The notes under the pieces: generated by a model
The model's input: the letters and a program-made list of their open reading frames with translations, nothing else
Database searches by the model: none
What the model was told of the DNA's origin: nothing
NCBI GenBank assembly: GCA_002493965.1
Contig: DLAP01000024.1
Coordinates: 2,096-11,481 of the forward strand
Direction of reading: 5' to 3'
DNA length: 9,386 bases
Source: Clostridiales bacterium UBA7044
GTDB taxonomy: Bacteria; Bacillota; Clostridia; Oscillospirales; Oscillospiraceae
Made by a program: the position numbers and the translations under genes
Part shown: piece after piece, positions 1 through 5,207 of the stretch
Layout of the letters: the number at the start of each line of letters is the position of its first letter
Numbering within the stretch: position 1 is the first letter of the stretch

Positions 1-22
1 TATCCAGCTGAGCTACTGGCGC
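1..22 (-). tRNA. tRNA 5' part, cut by window edge, probably tRNA-Arg
   Basis: Read on the minus strand this is the first 22 nt of a tRNA: an acceptor strand beginning GCGCCAG, then TA, then the D-arm start GCTCAGCTGG. The anticodon lies outside the window, so the identity is a guess from resemblance to clostridial tRNA-Arg genes that begin this way. It lies 6 nt after the CCA end of the tRNA-Gly, so the two are almost certainly transcribed together. Confidence 0.75.
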
Positions 23-28
23 ATTTGA

Positions 29-102
29 TGGAGCGGGTGACGGGAATCGGACCCGCGTATCCAGCTTGGAAGGCTGGTGTTCTACCATTGAACTACACCC
101 GC
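29..102 (-). tRNA. tRNA-Gly, anticodon TCC (reads GGA codons)
   Basis: A complete 74-nt cloverleaf on the minus strand. The acceptor stem pairs GCGGGTG with CACCCGC. The D arm follows, then an anticodon stem CCAGC/GCTGG around the loop CTTCCAA, whose anticodon TCC occupies positions 68-70. The T arm contains GGTCCGATTCC. The gene encodes its own CCA end (29-31), preceded by discriminator T. It is first in a tRNA cluster whose next member starts 6 nt further on, and a strong promoter lies just upstream at 134-162. Confidence 0.96.
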
Positions 103-133
103 AGACCCTGTTTCTTGCTGATTCAGCTATAAG

Positions 134-162
134 ATTTTAGCATGAATGCATCATTCTGTCAA
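134..162 (-). promoter_or_regulatory. Sigma-A promoter of the tRNA cluster
   Basis: On the minus strand a perfect -35 box TTGACA (157-162) is followed after 17 bp by the -10 box TAAAAT (134-139). Transcription would begin near 127, about 25 nt before the tRNA-Gly. The -35 box lies inside the last codons of the HAD gene (Leu-Thr-Glu-stop), so promoter and coding sequence share bases. Confidence 0.8.
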
Positions 163-1011
163 GGTTTTTTTCAGAATTTCCGGGATTTTCTCGTAGATCA
201 CCGCCGCAACCGCCCCGTCAGCACAGTTGCAGACATTGGGGAACTGGTCCGCAATGCAGCCATCCGCCGGGCTGAAGGCGTAATCCGCGTCAAAGAGCAT
301 AGGCAGGTCGTTTTCCGCGTCGCCAATACACACCAGGATCTTTTTCCCCAGCCGCTGCTTCAGCTCCCGGGCAGACCGGCCCTTAGATACCCCTTTGGCC
401 TGAACGTCCACGATCCGGGGGGCCGCCCGGAATACCTCGCAATATTCCCCGAAGCGCGCTTTTAGCGCCGCCTCCGCATCATCCATTTCCCGGATCTCCT
501 CCGGCGTGCCGGTAAACAGATCCGCCACCGTGTTCTTCCGAAACTCTCCGTAAATGGAGAATTTCAGGAAAGGACCCAGGTCGTCTCCCGGCTGGGCAAA
601 GCCCCGGGCGCAGTGATTGTTGTCACAGAACGCGTCCCACATGGGGTTCTCCCGGAACCGGTAGTGGGCTTTCACGCCCTGCACCTCTGTGGTCAGCTTG
701 GGAAACCAGCTTTCGCATTTGCGGATGGTCTCCCACAGGTCCATGTGGATCTCATGGACAAATTCAAATTTCTGTTTCATCGGGTCATAGGCGGCGGAGC
801 CGTTATACAGCAGCAGCGGAGCGTTCACGGGGACAATATCCCGGAATCCCGCCGCCATGGGCACGCTGCGGCCGGTGTTCACCGTAAAGGTGCCGCCGTT
901 TTCCATAAAGTACCGGATCGCTTCTATATTCCTTTCCGGAATGGTGGAATCCGGGGCCGTCAATGTCCGGTCGTAATCCACCGTCAGCAAAACGTCAGAA
1001 TACAGTGCCAT
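151..1011 (-). CDS. HAD-superfamily hydrolase, Cof type (subfamily IIB)
   Basis: A 286-residue predicted cytosolic phosphatase. All four HAD motifs are visible: nucleophile motif I D12-x-D14 within DYDRTLT, motif II T46-G47-R48, motif III Lys near K210 (GVSKG), and motif IV GDAEND with D231, N234 and D235, which bind Mg2+. The stretch between motifs II and III (about 85-200) is the size of a C2B cap, which sets substrate choice. Length is normal for the Cof/YwpJ group, which acts mostly on sugar phosphates and similar small phosphates; the substrate cannot be read from sequence. Motif I has Arg where Gly is usual (DxDGT). The ATG has AAGGAG just upstream and lies 12 bp after the rluD-like stop, so it is the last gene of the lspA operon. 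No terminator follows; the tRNA promoter overlaps its 3' end. Confidence 0.92.
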   Translation of the reverse strand: MALYSDVLLTVDYDRTLTAPDSTIPERNIEAIRYFMENGGTFTVNTGRSVPMAAGFRDIVPVNAPLLLYNGSAAYDPMKQKFEFVHEIHMDLWETIRKCESWFPKLTTEVQGVKAHYRFRENPMWDAFCDNNHCARGFAQPGDDLGPFLKFSIYGEFRKNTVADLFTGTPEEIREMDDAEAALKARFGEYCEVFRAAPRIVDVQAKGVSKGRSARELKQRLGKKILVCIGDAENDLPMLFDADYAFSPADGCIADQFPNVCNCADGAVAAVIYEKIPEILKKTLTE

Positions 1012-1023
1012 CGCAATCTCCTT

Positions 1024-1935
1024 TTAGCTTCCACTCATCTTGTCGAGTTTCTCCAGAACCTCCCGGAAATAGGGGGGCAGCTCCGCAAACACCATTACCG
1101 GTCTTCCGTCCCTTGGGTGCCGGAAGCATAAGGCCCCCGCATGAAGGCACTGACTGTCCTGACCCAGCTCTTTTCTTTTGTGGCCATAAACCGTGTCCCC
1201 TAAAATGGGATGGCCGATGTATGCCATGTGGACGCGGATCTGGTGGGTGCGGCCTGTCTCCAGCTTACACCGGATGTGGGTATAGCCCCGGTACCGTCGG
1301 ATGACCTCCCAATGGGTCACGGCGTCTCGGGAATTGCGCTGAGTAACGCACATTTTCTTCCGGTCGCTGGGGTGACGGCCAATGGGCGCGTCTATGGTGC
1401 CGCTGTCCTCTTTCAGGTTTCCGCAGACGATGGCCTCGTAGGTCCGGGCCATGGTATGGTCTTTTAACTGGGAGGCCAGCATGGTGTGGGCATAGTCGTT
1501 TTTCGCTACGGCCAGCAGTCCCGAGGTGTCCTTATCGATCCGGTGAACGATTCCTGGCCGCAGTTCTCCATTGATCCCACTGAGACTGTCCCCCATGGCA
1601 TAGAGCAGGCCGTTGACCAGGGTATCGTCGCTGTGTCCCGCTGCCGGATGGACAACCAGCCCCTTGGGCTTATTGATGACCAAAACATCCTCGTCCTCAT
1701 AGACAATTTCCAGGGGCATTTGGGTGGGCGTAATGTCCACGCGCTTTGGTTCCGGAATGGTGTATTCCACCCGGTCCCCTTCATTTAAGCGGTCGTTTTT
1801 CTTCCCCGGCTTCCCGTTTAACAGGACCTGCCCCTCTTCAATCAGCTTCTGGGCGGCGCTCCGGCTTAAATTTTCGCCGGTGCGGGCAAGAAAAGCGTCC
1901 AGCCGTTCCCCAGGCAGGTCAGCCTTCAGTACCAT
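1024..1935 (-). CDS. rluD: RluA/RluD-family RNA pseudouridine synthase
   Basis: A 303-residue enzyme that isomerises uridine to pseudouridine in RNA, in this subfamily usually 23S rRNA. An S4 RNA-binding domain occupies about residues 8-60 (RLDAFLA, then a VLLNG turn). The catalytic domain follows from about 75. The active-site motif HRIDKDTSG starts at H131, and D134 is the expected catalytic aspartate. GRTHQIRVHMAYIGHPILGD is the second conserved block of the family. Length and domain order fit RluD and Bacillus YlyB. Its start overlaps the end of lspA by 17 bp, the classic Firmicute lspA-rluD (ylyB) pairing, so the two are probably translationally coupled. The exact modified uridines are not predictable, so the symbol names the subfamily and not a proven target. 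Confidence 0.93.
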   Translation of the reverse strand: MVLKADLPGERLDAFLARTGENLSRSAAQKLIEEGQVLLNGKPGKKNDRLNEGDRVEYTIPEPKRVDITPTQMPLEIVYEDEDVLVINKPKGLVVHPAAGHSDDTLVNGLLYAMGDSLSGINGELRPGIVHRIDKDTSGLLAVAKNDYAHTMLASQLKDHTMARTYEAIVCGNLKEDSGTIDAPIGRHPSDRKKMCVTQRNSRDAVTHWEVIRRYRGYTHIRCKLETGRTHQIRVHMAYIGHPILGDTVYGHKRKELGQDSQCLHAGALCFRHPRDGRPVMVFAELPPYFREVLEKLDKMSGS

Positions 1936-2410
1936 GCTTTTTCTCGTCCTTCCAGAATTTCTTATTGAAAAAGAACAGGTGCACCATCAGCAGCGCACAG
2001 CCGCAGGTGATGAAGCAGTCCGCCACATTGAATACGGGAAACTCCATGAACACCGTTTCGATCATGTCCACCACATAGCCCTGCCGGAGCCGATCGATCA
2101 TGTTGCCTAAGCCTCCGGCGTAAATTGCGGCAATGCACCACCGCTCGAACTTTGTAAAGGCCATGGGCTTTTTGAAATACTCATACAGGATAATGCCGGT
2201 AAAAATCACAAAAATCAGGAGAAACATTCCCTGACGGCCCTGGAAAGAGGAAAAGGCCGCCCCGTCATTCTGAACATAGGTCAGCTGAAGCACCCCTGGC
2301 AGGAAGGGTACATCTTCCCCCAAAGGGATAAACGCCACAGTCAGATATTTTGTCACCTGATCCAGCACCACCGCCAGAACGGCAAACAGAGTATAGAAAA
2401 GGAATTGCAT
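1919..2410 (-). CDS. lspA: Lipoprotein signal peptidase (signal peptidase II)
   Basis: A 163-residue integral membrane aspartyl protease that cleaves the signal peptide from diacylglyceryl-modified prolipoproteins, acting after Lgt. The conserved blocks are present in order: DQVTK at 17-21, QNDGAAFS from Q47 (family NxGAAF), GGLGNMIDR at 99-107, the first catalytic aspartate D115 in VVDMI, and the second, D131, in FNVAD. Hydrophobic segments near 3-27, 62-78, 92-105 and 131-149 give the usual four transmembrane helices, with a basic C-terminal tail. Length is typical. The ATG has AAGGAG 8 nt upstream, and a consensus promoter lies about 45 bp upstream. First gene of the operon lspA-rluD-HAD. 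Confidence 0.97.
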   Translation of the reverse strand: MQFLFYTLFAVLAVVLDQVTKYLTVAFIPLGEDVPFLPGVLQLTYVQNDGAAFSSFQGRQGMFLLIFVIFTGIILYEYFKKPMAFTKFERWCIAAIYAGGLGNMIDRLRQGYVVDMIETVFMEFPVFNVADCFITCGCALLMVHLFFFNKKFWKDEKKHGTEG

Positions 2411-2455
2411 GGAAAAATCTCCTTATTGTTCACGGTTTTTCAGTGTATTGCCGTT

Positions 2456-2484
2456 ATTATACACAGGCCCCTTCAAAAAGTCAA
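2456..2484 (-). promoter_or_regulatory. Sigma-A promoter of the lspA-rluD-HAD operon
   Basis: On the minus strand TTGACT (2479-2484) and a perfect TATAAT (2456-2461) are separated by exactly 17 bp. Transcription would start near 2449, giving a short leader of about 39 nt before the lspA ATG. There is no room for a large riboswitch in that leader. Confidence 0.85.
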
Positions 2485-2512
2485 TGAAGGAGACCTGCGG
2501 TCGATTAATAAA

Positions 2513-2782
2513 GGGGCGCATGGGAATCCCGGCAGGATGTCCGGGGGCGAGAGATTTTTCTTCGGACGAAAGTTTTCAAAATGGAGGAATCCTTTGTGTA
2601 TTTCCCATTCTTGGGGCCCCCATAAAGGGCATTACCCTTTATTTGGAGAGGAGAAGCCCAAATACAGCCGTAATTTTCCGCTTGCGGAAAATGGAGCCTT
2701 GTATTTGGTACTTCGACAATCTGCACGTCCGGAGGAAAAGATCCGCCTTGGGACGTCCTGACGGGGTTCCCTTGTGCCCCCC
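2513..2782. repeat. Long imperfect inverted repeat: MITE-like element or structured RNA
   Basis: The 423-bp gap between lspA and the HPr-like gene holds no convincing gene. Most of it is one fold-back unit. The left arm 2513-2568 matches the reverse complement of 2726-2782 at about 43 of 55 positions. It starts GGGGCGCA and its partner ends TGTGCCCCCC. Further pairing continues inwards, more weakly. Inside are two strong hairpins. ATAAAGGG/CCCTTTAT spans 2622-2642. A two-part hairpin spans 2658-2708: CCAAATACA pairs with TGTATTTGG, and ATTTTCCG with CGGAAAAT, closed by CTTG. All six transition differences in the outer stem are G-U pairs only if the plus strand is transcribed. ATAAA abuts both ends (2508-2512 and 2783-2787), as a target duplication would, but it is short and AT-rich. 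I recognise no known RNA family, and see no clear plus-strand promoter or terminator. Confidence 0.6.
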
Positions 2783-2784
2783 AT

Positions 2785-2803
2785 AAAAAAACCCGCCCCG
2801 GGT
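2785..2803 (-). terminator. Rho-independent terminator of the HPr-like gene
   Basis: On the minus strand ACCCG-GGG-CGGGT forms a short GC stem followed by seven T residues (2785-2791). It lies about 30 bp after the stop codon of the HPr-like gene. An alternative stem, CCTGGG/CCCGGG with an AATA loop, starts slightly earlier and would also end close to the T run. The T run touches the edge of the 2513-2782 inverted repeat. Confidence 0.65.
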
Positions 2804-2833
2804 ATTCCCAGGACGGTGCTACTAGAGCCATTT

Positions 2834-3067
2834 TTAAACAGAAAACCGTTCCGCGGCTTTCCGGAAAGCCGCAAACTGTTCCTCGCTGCACTCAGCGGAC
2901 ACGGTTAGGGGGCTGGCGCAATCCAGGCAGAACATTTCCATGAAGCTGTCACCATTCACTCTATGGCGGTCATCCTCCACTTCAATGGGAAAGCCCATGG
3001 TCGTCGAAAGACCCACAAAATCCTGGACATCTTTTACGGATTTTAGTCTAACTGTAAATTTCCACAT
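2834..3067 (-). CDS. HPr-like (PTS phosphocarrier fold) protein without the active histidine
   Basis: A small 77-residue protein whose length and layout match HPr: an N-terminal strand KFTVRL, a helix near 13-24, the segment VNGDSFMEMFCLD at 37-49, strand LTVSAE at 54-59 and a C-terminal helix. Aligned with HPr, S41 falls at regulatory Ser46 (the KSIMGVMSL region). The segment that should carry the GIHARPA phospho-His15 reads SVKDVQDF and contains no histidine, so it probably cannot pass phosphate from enzyme I. Bacillus Crh is the known case of an HPr paralogue with His15 replaced and Ser46 kept, acting in carbon catabolite control; a Crh-like role here is inference. The ATG is preceded by AGGGGG. 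It is a single-gene unit with its own promoter (3171-3198) and terminator. Confidence 0.75.
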   Translation of the reverse strand: MWKFTVRLKSVKDVQDFVGLSTTMGFPIEVEDDRHRVNGDSFMEMFCLDCASPLTVSAECSEEQFAAFRKAAERFSV

Positions 3068-3074
3068 AAAAGTT

Positions 3075-3148
3075 CCCCCTGCAACTGTACAAATCCATCT
3101 TCTTTGTGTATAATTGGGGGGATGATCGGTCGTCGGTTCCGATTTCCC
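3075..3148 (-). promoter_or_regulatory. Leader of the HPr-like gene with two alternative pairings
   Basis: In the roughly 97-nt minus-strand leader, a C6 run (3116-3121) can pair with the G5 core of the ribosome binding site (3075-3079), helped by an inner ACAAA/TTTGT stem. The same C run can instead close an upstream hairpin, GGG-AA-ATCGG pairing with CCGAT-CAT-CCC (3119-3148). The two pairings exclude each other, as in translational switches. This is a reading of complementarity only; I recognise no known riboswitch class. Confidence 0.35.
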
Positions 3149-3170
3149 GCTTCCCTATGGATATATTTTT

Positions 3171-3198
3171 ATTATAGCAGGTTATAAAGAAATTGCAA
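3171..3198 (-). promoter_or_regulatory. Promoter of the HPr-like gene
   Basis: On the minus strand TTGCAA (3193-3198) and a perfect TATAAT (3171-3176) are 16 bp apart. Transcription would start near 3164, about 97 nt before the ATG. Confidence 0.65.
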
Positions 3199-3235
3199 CT
3201 GTGCATTTGGACGATTATCACAATTTCTTATATAA
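3182..3235. repeat. Inverted repeat in the divergent HPr-like/mtaB promoter region
   Basis: AAGAAATTG (3187-3195) is mirrored by CAATTTCTT (3221-3229). The symmetry continues outwards as TTATA and, after one extra base, TATAA. The left arm overlaps the -35 box of the HPr-like promoter and the right arm borders the -10 box facing mtaB, so a dimeric regulator bound here could act on both. The sequence is AT-rich, which raises the chance of coincidence. Confidence 0.4.
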
Positions 3236-3236
3236 T
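3207..3236 (+). promoter_or_regulatory. Probable promoter of mtaB
   Basis: A perfect -10 box TATAAT at 3231-3236 lies 19 bp before the mtaB ATG. The -35 is poor: TTGGAC at 3207-3212, 18 bp away. Transcription would start near 3243, leaving a very short leader. The -10 is convincing and the rest is not. Confidence 0.45.
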
Positions 3237-3255
3237 AATTTGGTGGTTTTAACAA

Positions 3256-4545
3256 ATGATATTCTCTTTCTATACCCTTGGCTGTAAGACGAATCAGTAT
3301 GAAACCCAGGCCATGGAGCGATTGCTTCTCCGGAAGGGCCACACCATTGGCTCCTTTCAGGATGAATGCGACGGATATGTGATAAACACCTGCTCCGTCA
3401 CCGCCGTGGCGGATAAGAAGAATCGGGCGGTAATCCGCCGCTGCCGCCGGGAACATCCCCAGGCGGTTCTGGCTGTCTGCGGCTGCTACTCCCAGCACGA
3501 TGCCGACGCTGTCCGGGCACTGGGGGTGGATGTAATCGGGGGCAGCGGGGACCGGGAGGCGTTTGTGGAAATGCTCCTCACTGCCGCCGAAACCAAAGCC
3601 CATATGGAAAGTCTGGATAACGCCCTGCGCCGCCGGGACTTTGAGATTCTTCCCCCCGGGGGATTGGAAGAGCGCACCCGGGCCATGCTGAAGGTCCAGG
3701 ACGGCTGTGTGAACTTCTGCACCTACTGCATCATTCCCTATACCCGTGGCCCCATCCGTTCCGCCCCCATCCCTCTTGCCGTGGAACAGGCCCGGGAGCT
3801 TGCAGCGCGAGGCTACCGGGAGATCGTGATCACGGGCATTGAGATCGCCGGCTGGGGTGCGGATCTGCCCGGAAAACCGCCGGTGACGGATCTCATCGAA
3901 GCCATCTGTCAGGCGGTTCCTTCCCTTCGGATCCGGCTCGGCTCTTTGGAGCCGAGAATTGTGACGGAAGACTTCTGTGAAAGGCTGCGGAAGCTGTCCA
4001 ATCTCTGTCCACAATTCCACCTGAGTATGCAAAGCGGCTGTGACACAGTGCTGGAGCGCATGAAACGAAAGTACGATACTGCCCGATATCTGGAAAGCGT
4101 CCAGCTATTGAACCGTTATTTTCCAGGCTGCGCTGTTACCACGGACATGATCGTGGCCTTCCCCGGGGAGACGGAGGAAGAATTTGCCCAAAGTCTTTCC
4201 TTTATCCGGAAATGCGGCTTTGCGGATATGCACATTTTCCCCTACTCCCGCCGTCCCGGTACCCCCGCCGACAAGATGCCCGGGCAGCTGGGGAACGCCG
4301 TGAAGGAGCAGCGGAGCCGGGAGGCCATTGTGGTGGCGGAAGAAATGAGCCGGGCTTACCGGGAAAACCTGGTGGGCACTGCATTAGAGGTTCTCTTTGA
4401 GGAACGGGACGGTGGGTACTTCACCGGCCACGCCCCCAACTATGTGAAGGTCTATGTCAGCGGGGAGGGGCTTCACAACGAAATTAGGTCCGTTTTGGTG
4501 AAAGAAGTCTTCCGGGACGGGGTTTTGGGGGAGATTTCGGAATAA
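3256..4545 (+). CDS. mtaB: tRNA t6A37 methylthiotransferase MtaB
   Basis: A 429-residue radical-SAM enzyme that adds a methylthio group at C2 of N6-threonylcarbamoyladenosine-37 in tRNAs reading ANN codons. The N-terminal UPF0004 domain has its three cluster cysteines at C10 (TLGCKTNQYE), C46 (NTCSVT) and C77 (GCYSQ). The radical-SAM CxxxCxxC is C151, C155, C158 in DGCVNFCTYC. The blocks GSLEPR and HLSMQSGCD follow, and the last 60 or so residues are TRAM-like. TLGCKTNQYE, rather than the MiaB or RimO version, and the length match MtaB (Bacillus YqeV). The start is the first in-frame ATG, with only a weak GGTGG upstream. It diverges from the HPr-like gene. Confidence 0.95.
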   Translation: MIFSFYTLGCKTNQYETQAMERLLLRKGHTIGSFQDECDGYVINTCSVTAVADKKNRAVIRRCRREHPQAVLAVCGCYSQHDADAVRALGVDVIGGSGDREAFVEMLLTAAETKAHMESLDNALRRRDFEILPPGGLEERTRAMLKVQDGCVNFCTYCIIPYTRGPIRSAPIPLAVEQARELAARGYREIVITGIEIAGWGADLPGKPPVTDLIEAICQAVPSLRIRLGSLEPRIVTEDFCERLRKLSNLCPQFHLSMQSGCDTVLERMKRKYDTARYLESVQLLNRYFPGCAVTTDMIVAFPGETEEEFAQSLSFIRKCGFADMHIFPYSRRPGTPADKMPGQLGNAVKEQRSREAIVVAEEMSRAYRENLVGTALEVLFEERDGGYFTGHAPNYVKVYVSGEGLHNEIRSVLVKEVFRDGVLGEISE

Positions 4546-4587
4546 ATCTTGCTTTTTCCCTATATTCATGTTAAGATACAGATAGCT

Positions 4588-4612
4588 TACTCCCCGGCAA
4601 AGCCGGGGAGTA
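4588..4612. repeat. Perfect GC-rich hairpin between mtaB and queH
   Basis: An 11-bp perfect stem (TACTCCCCGGC with its complement) closes on the loop AAA. Neither strand has a T run right after it, so it is not a standard terminator, though it may slow or end mtaB transcription or protect the mRNA end. A similar hairpin follows the antiporter gene at 9337-9361. A weak promoter-like pair, TTGCTT (4549) and TAAGAT (4572) 17 bp apart, lies just upstream. Confidence 0.6.
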
Positions 4613-4640
4613 CATAATTGCGACCATCAGGAGGCGTCCC

Positions 4641-5186
4641 ATGAAAACCCTGCTGCATATCTGCTGTGCGCCCTGCGCCAATCGGCCCATCGATATTCTG
4701 CGGACCGACGGCATGGAAGTCACCGGCTTTTGGTATAACCCCAACATCCACCCCGTCACCGAATATCGGGCACGCCGGAACTGTCTGGAAGATTACGCGA
4801 AAGAAATTGACCTGCCCCTGATTATGAAAAACGACTACGCCCTGCGGCCCTTCGTCCGGGCGGTGGCCGATGACATTGGCGGTCGCTGCGTCAAGTGCTA
4901 CGAAATGCGCCTCTACGAAACCGCCCGGCAGGCGGCAGAGGGGGGCTTTGACAGCTTCACCTCCTCTCTGTTTATCAGTCCCTATCAAAAACATGAACTG
5001 ATGCGGGAAGTGGCGGAACGGGCAGCCACGGAGTACGGCGTACCGTTCCTGTACCGGGATTTCCGTCCCTATTTTAAAGAAGGACAGGCCTTTGCCAGGG
5101 AGCATGGGTTCTATATGCAGAAATACTGCGGCTGCATTTTTTCCGAGGAAGAGCGGTACATGAAGCCGAAAAAGCTGATTCCGTGA
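4641..5186 (+). CDS. queH: Epoxyqueuosine reductase QueH
   Basis: A 181-residue iron-sulfur enzyme that reduces epoxyqueuosine to queuosine at wobble position 34 of GUN-anticodon tRNAs, the last step of the pathway. It replaces the unrelated cobalamin-dependent QueG. The family's cysteine signature is complete: vicinal C9-C10 and C12 in HICCAPC near the N terminus, C83 and C86 in RCVKC, and C163 and C165 in YCGC. These ligate the cluster and an extra metal ion. NPNIHP at 33-38 and SPYQKHE at 113-119 are further family blocks. Full length for the former DUF208 family. AGGAGG lies 6 nt before the ATG. No other queuosine gene is in the window. A terminator-like hairpin follows at 5361-5394. Confidence 0.94.
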   Translation: MKTLLHICCAPCANRPIDILRTDGMEVTGFWYNPNIHPVTEYRARRNCLEDYAKEIDLPLIMKNDYALRPFVRAVADDIGGRCVKCYEMRLYETARQAAEGGFDSFTSSLFISPYQKHELMREVAERAATEYGVPFLYRDFRPYFKEGQAFAREHGFYMQKYCGCIFSEEERYMKPKKLIP

Positions 5187-5207
5187 GGGAAGTGTGCTTC
5201 ACTGCGA

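Noticed and set aside
2513..2782. Known RNA families for the fold-back unit (SRP RNA, 6S, RNase P, tmRNA)
   Set aside because: The large bacterial SRP RNA fits by length and rod shape, but its conserved GGAAG-type apical motif is missing. 6S RNA is usually shorter, about 190 nt. RNase P and tmRNA signature sequences are absent.
2405..2891. Open frames on both strands in the 2405-2891 interval (77-128 codons)
   Set aside because: None resembles a known protein, start sites lack ribosome binding sites, and the frames run across the lspA promoter, the HPr-like gene's end or the inverted repeat, whose hairpins explain the sequence better.
3086..3114. Second plus-strand promoter, TGTACA-17 bp-TATAAT
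   Set aside because: Spacing and -10 are good, but it lies inside the HPr-like leader, 142 bp from mtaB, and a nearer -10 serves mtaB. Noted as possible but not listed as a feature.
3172..4032. 286-codon open frame antisense to mtaB
   Set aside because: Its product is low-complexity and unlike any family, while the plus strand carries every MtaB motif; it is a shadow frame of GC-rich coding DNA. The same applies to the long antisense frames under the methyltransferase and antiporter genes.
4546..4640. preQ1 riboswitch upstream of queH
   Set aside because: The short preQ1-I stem with its A-rich tail is not present; the only structure is the perfect GC hairpin at 4588-4612.
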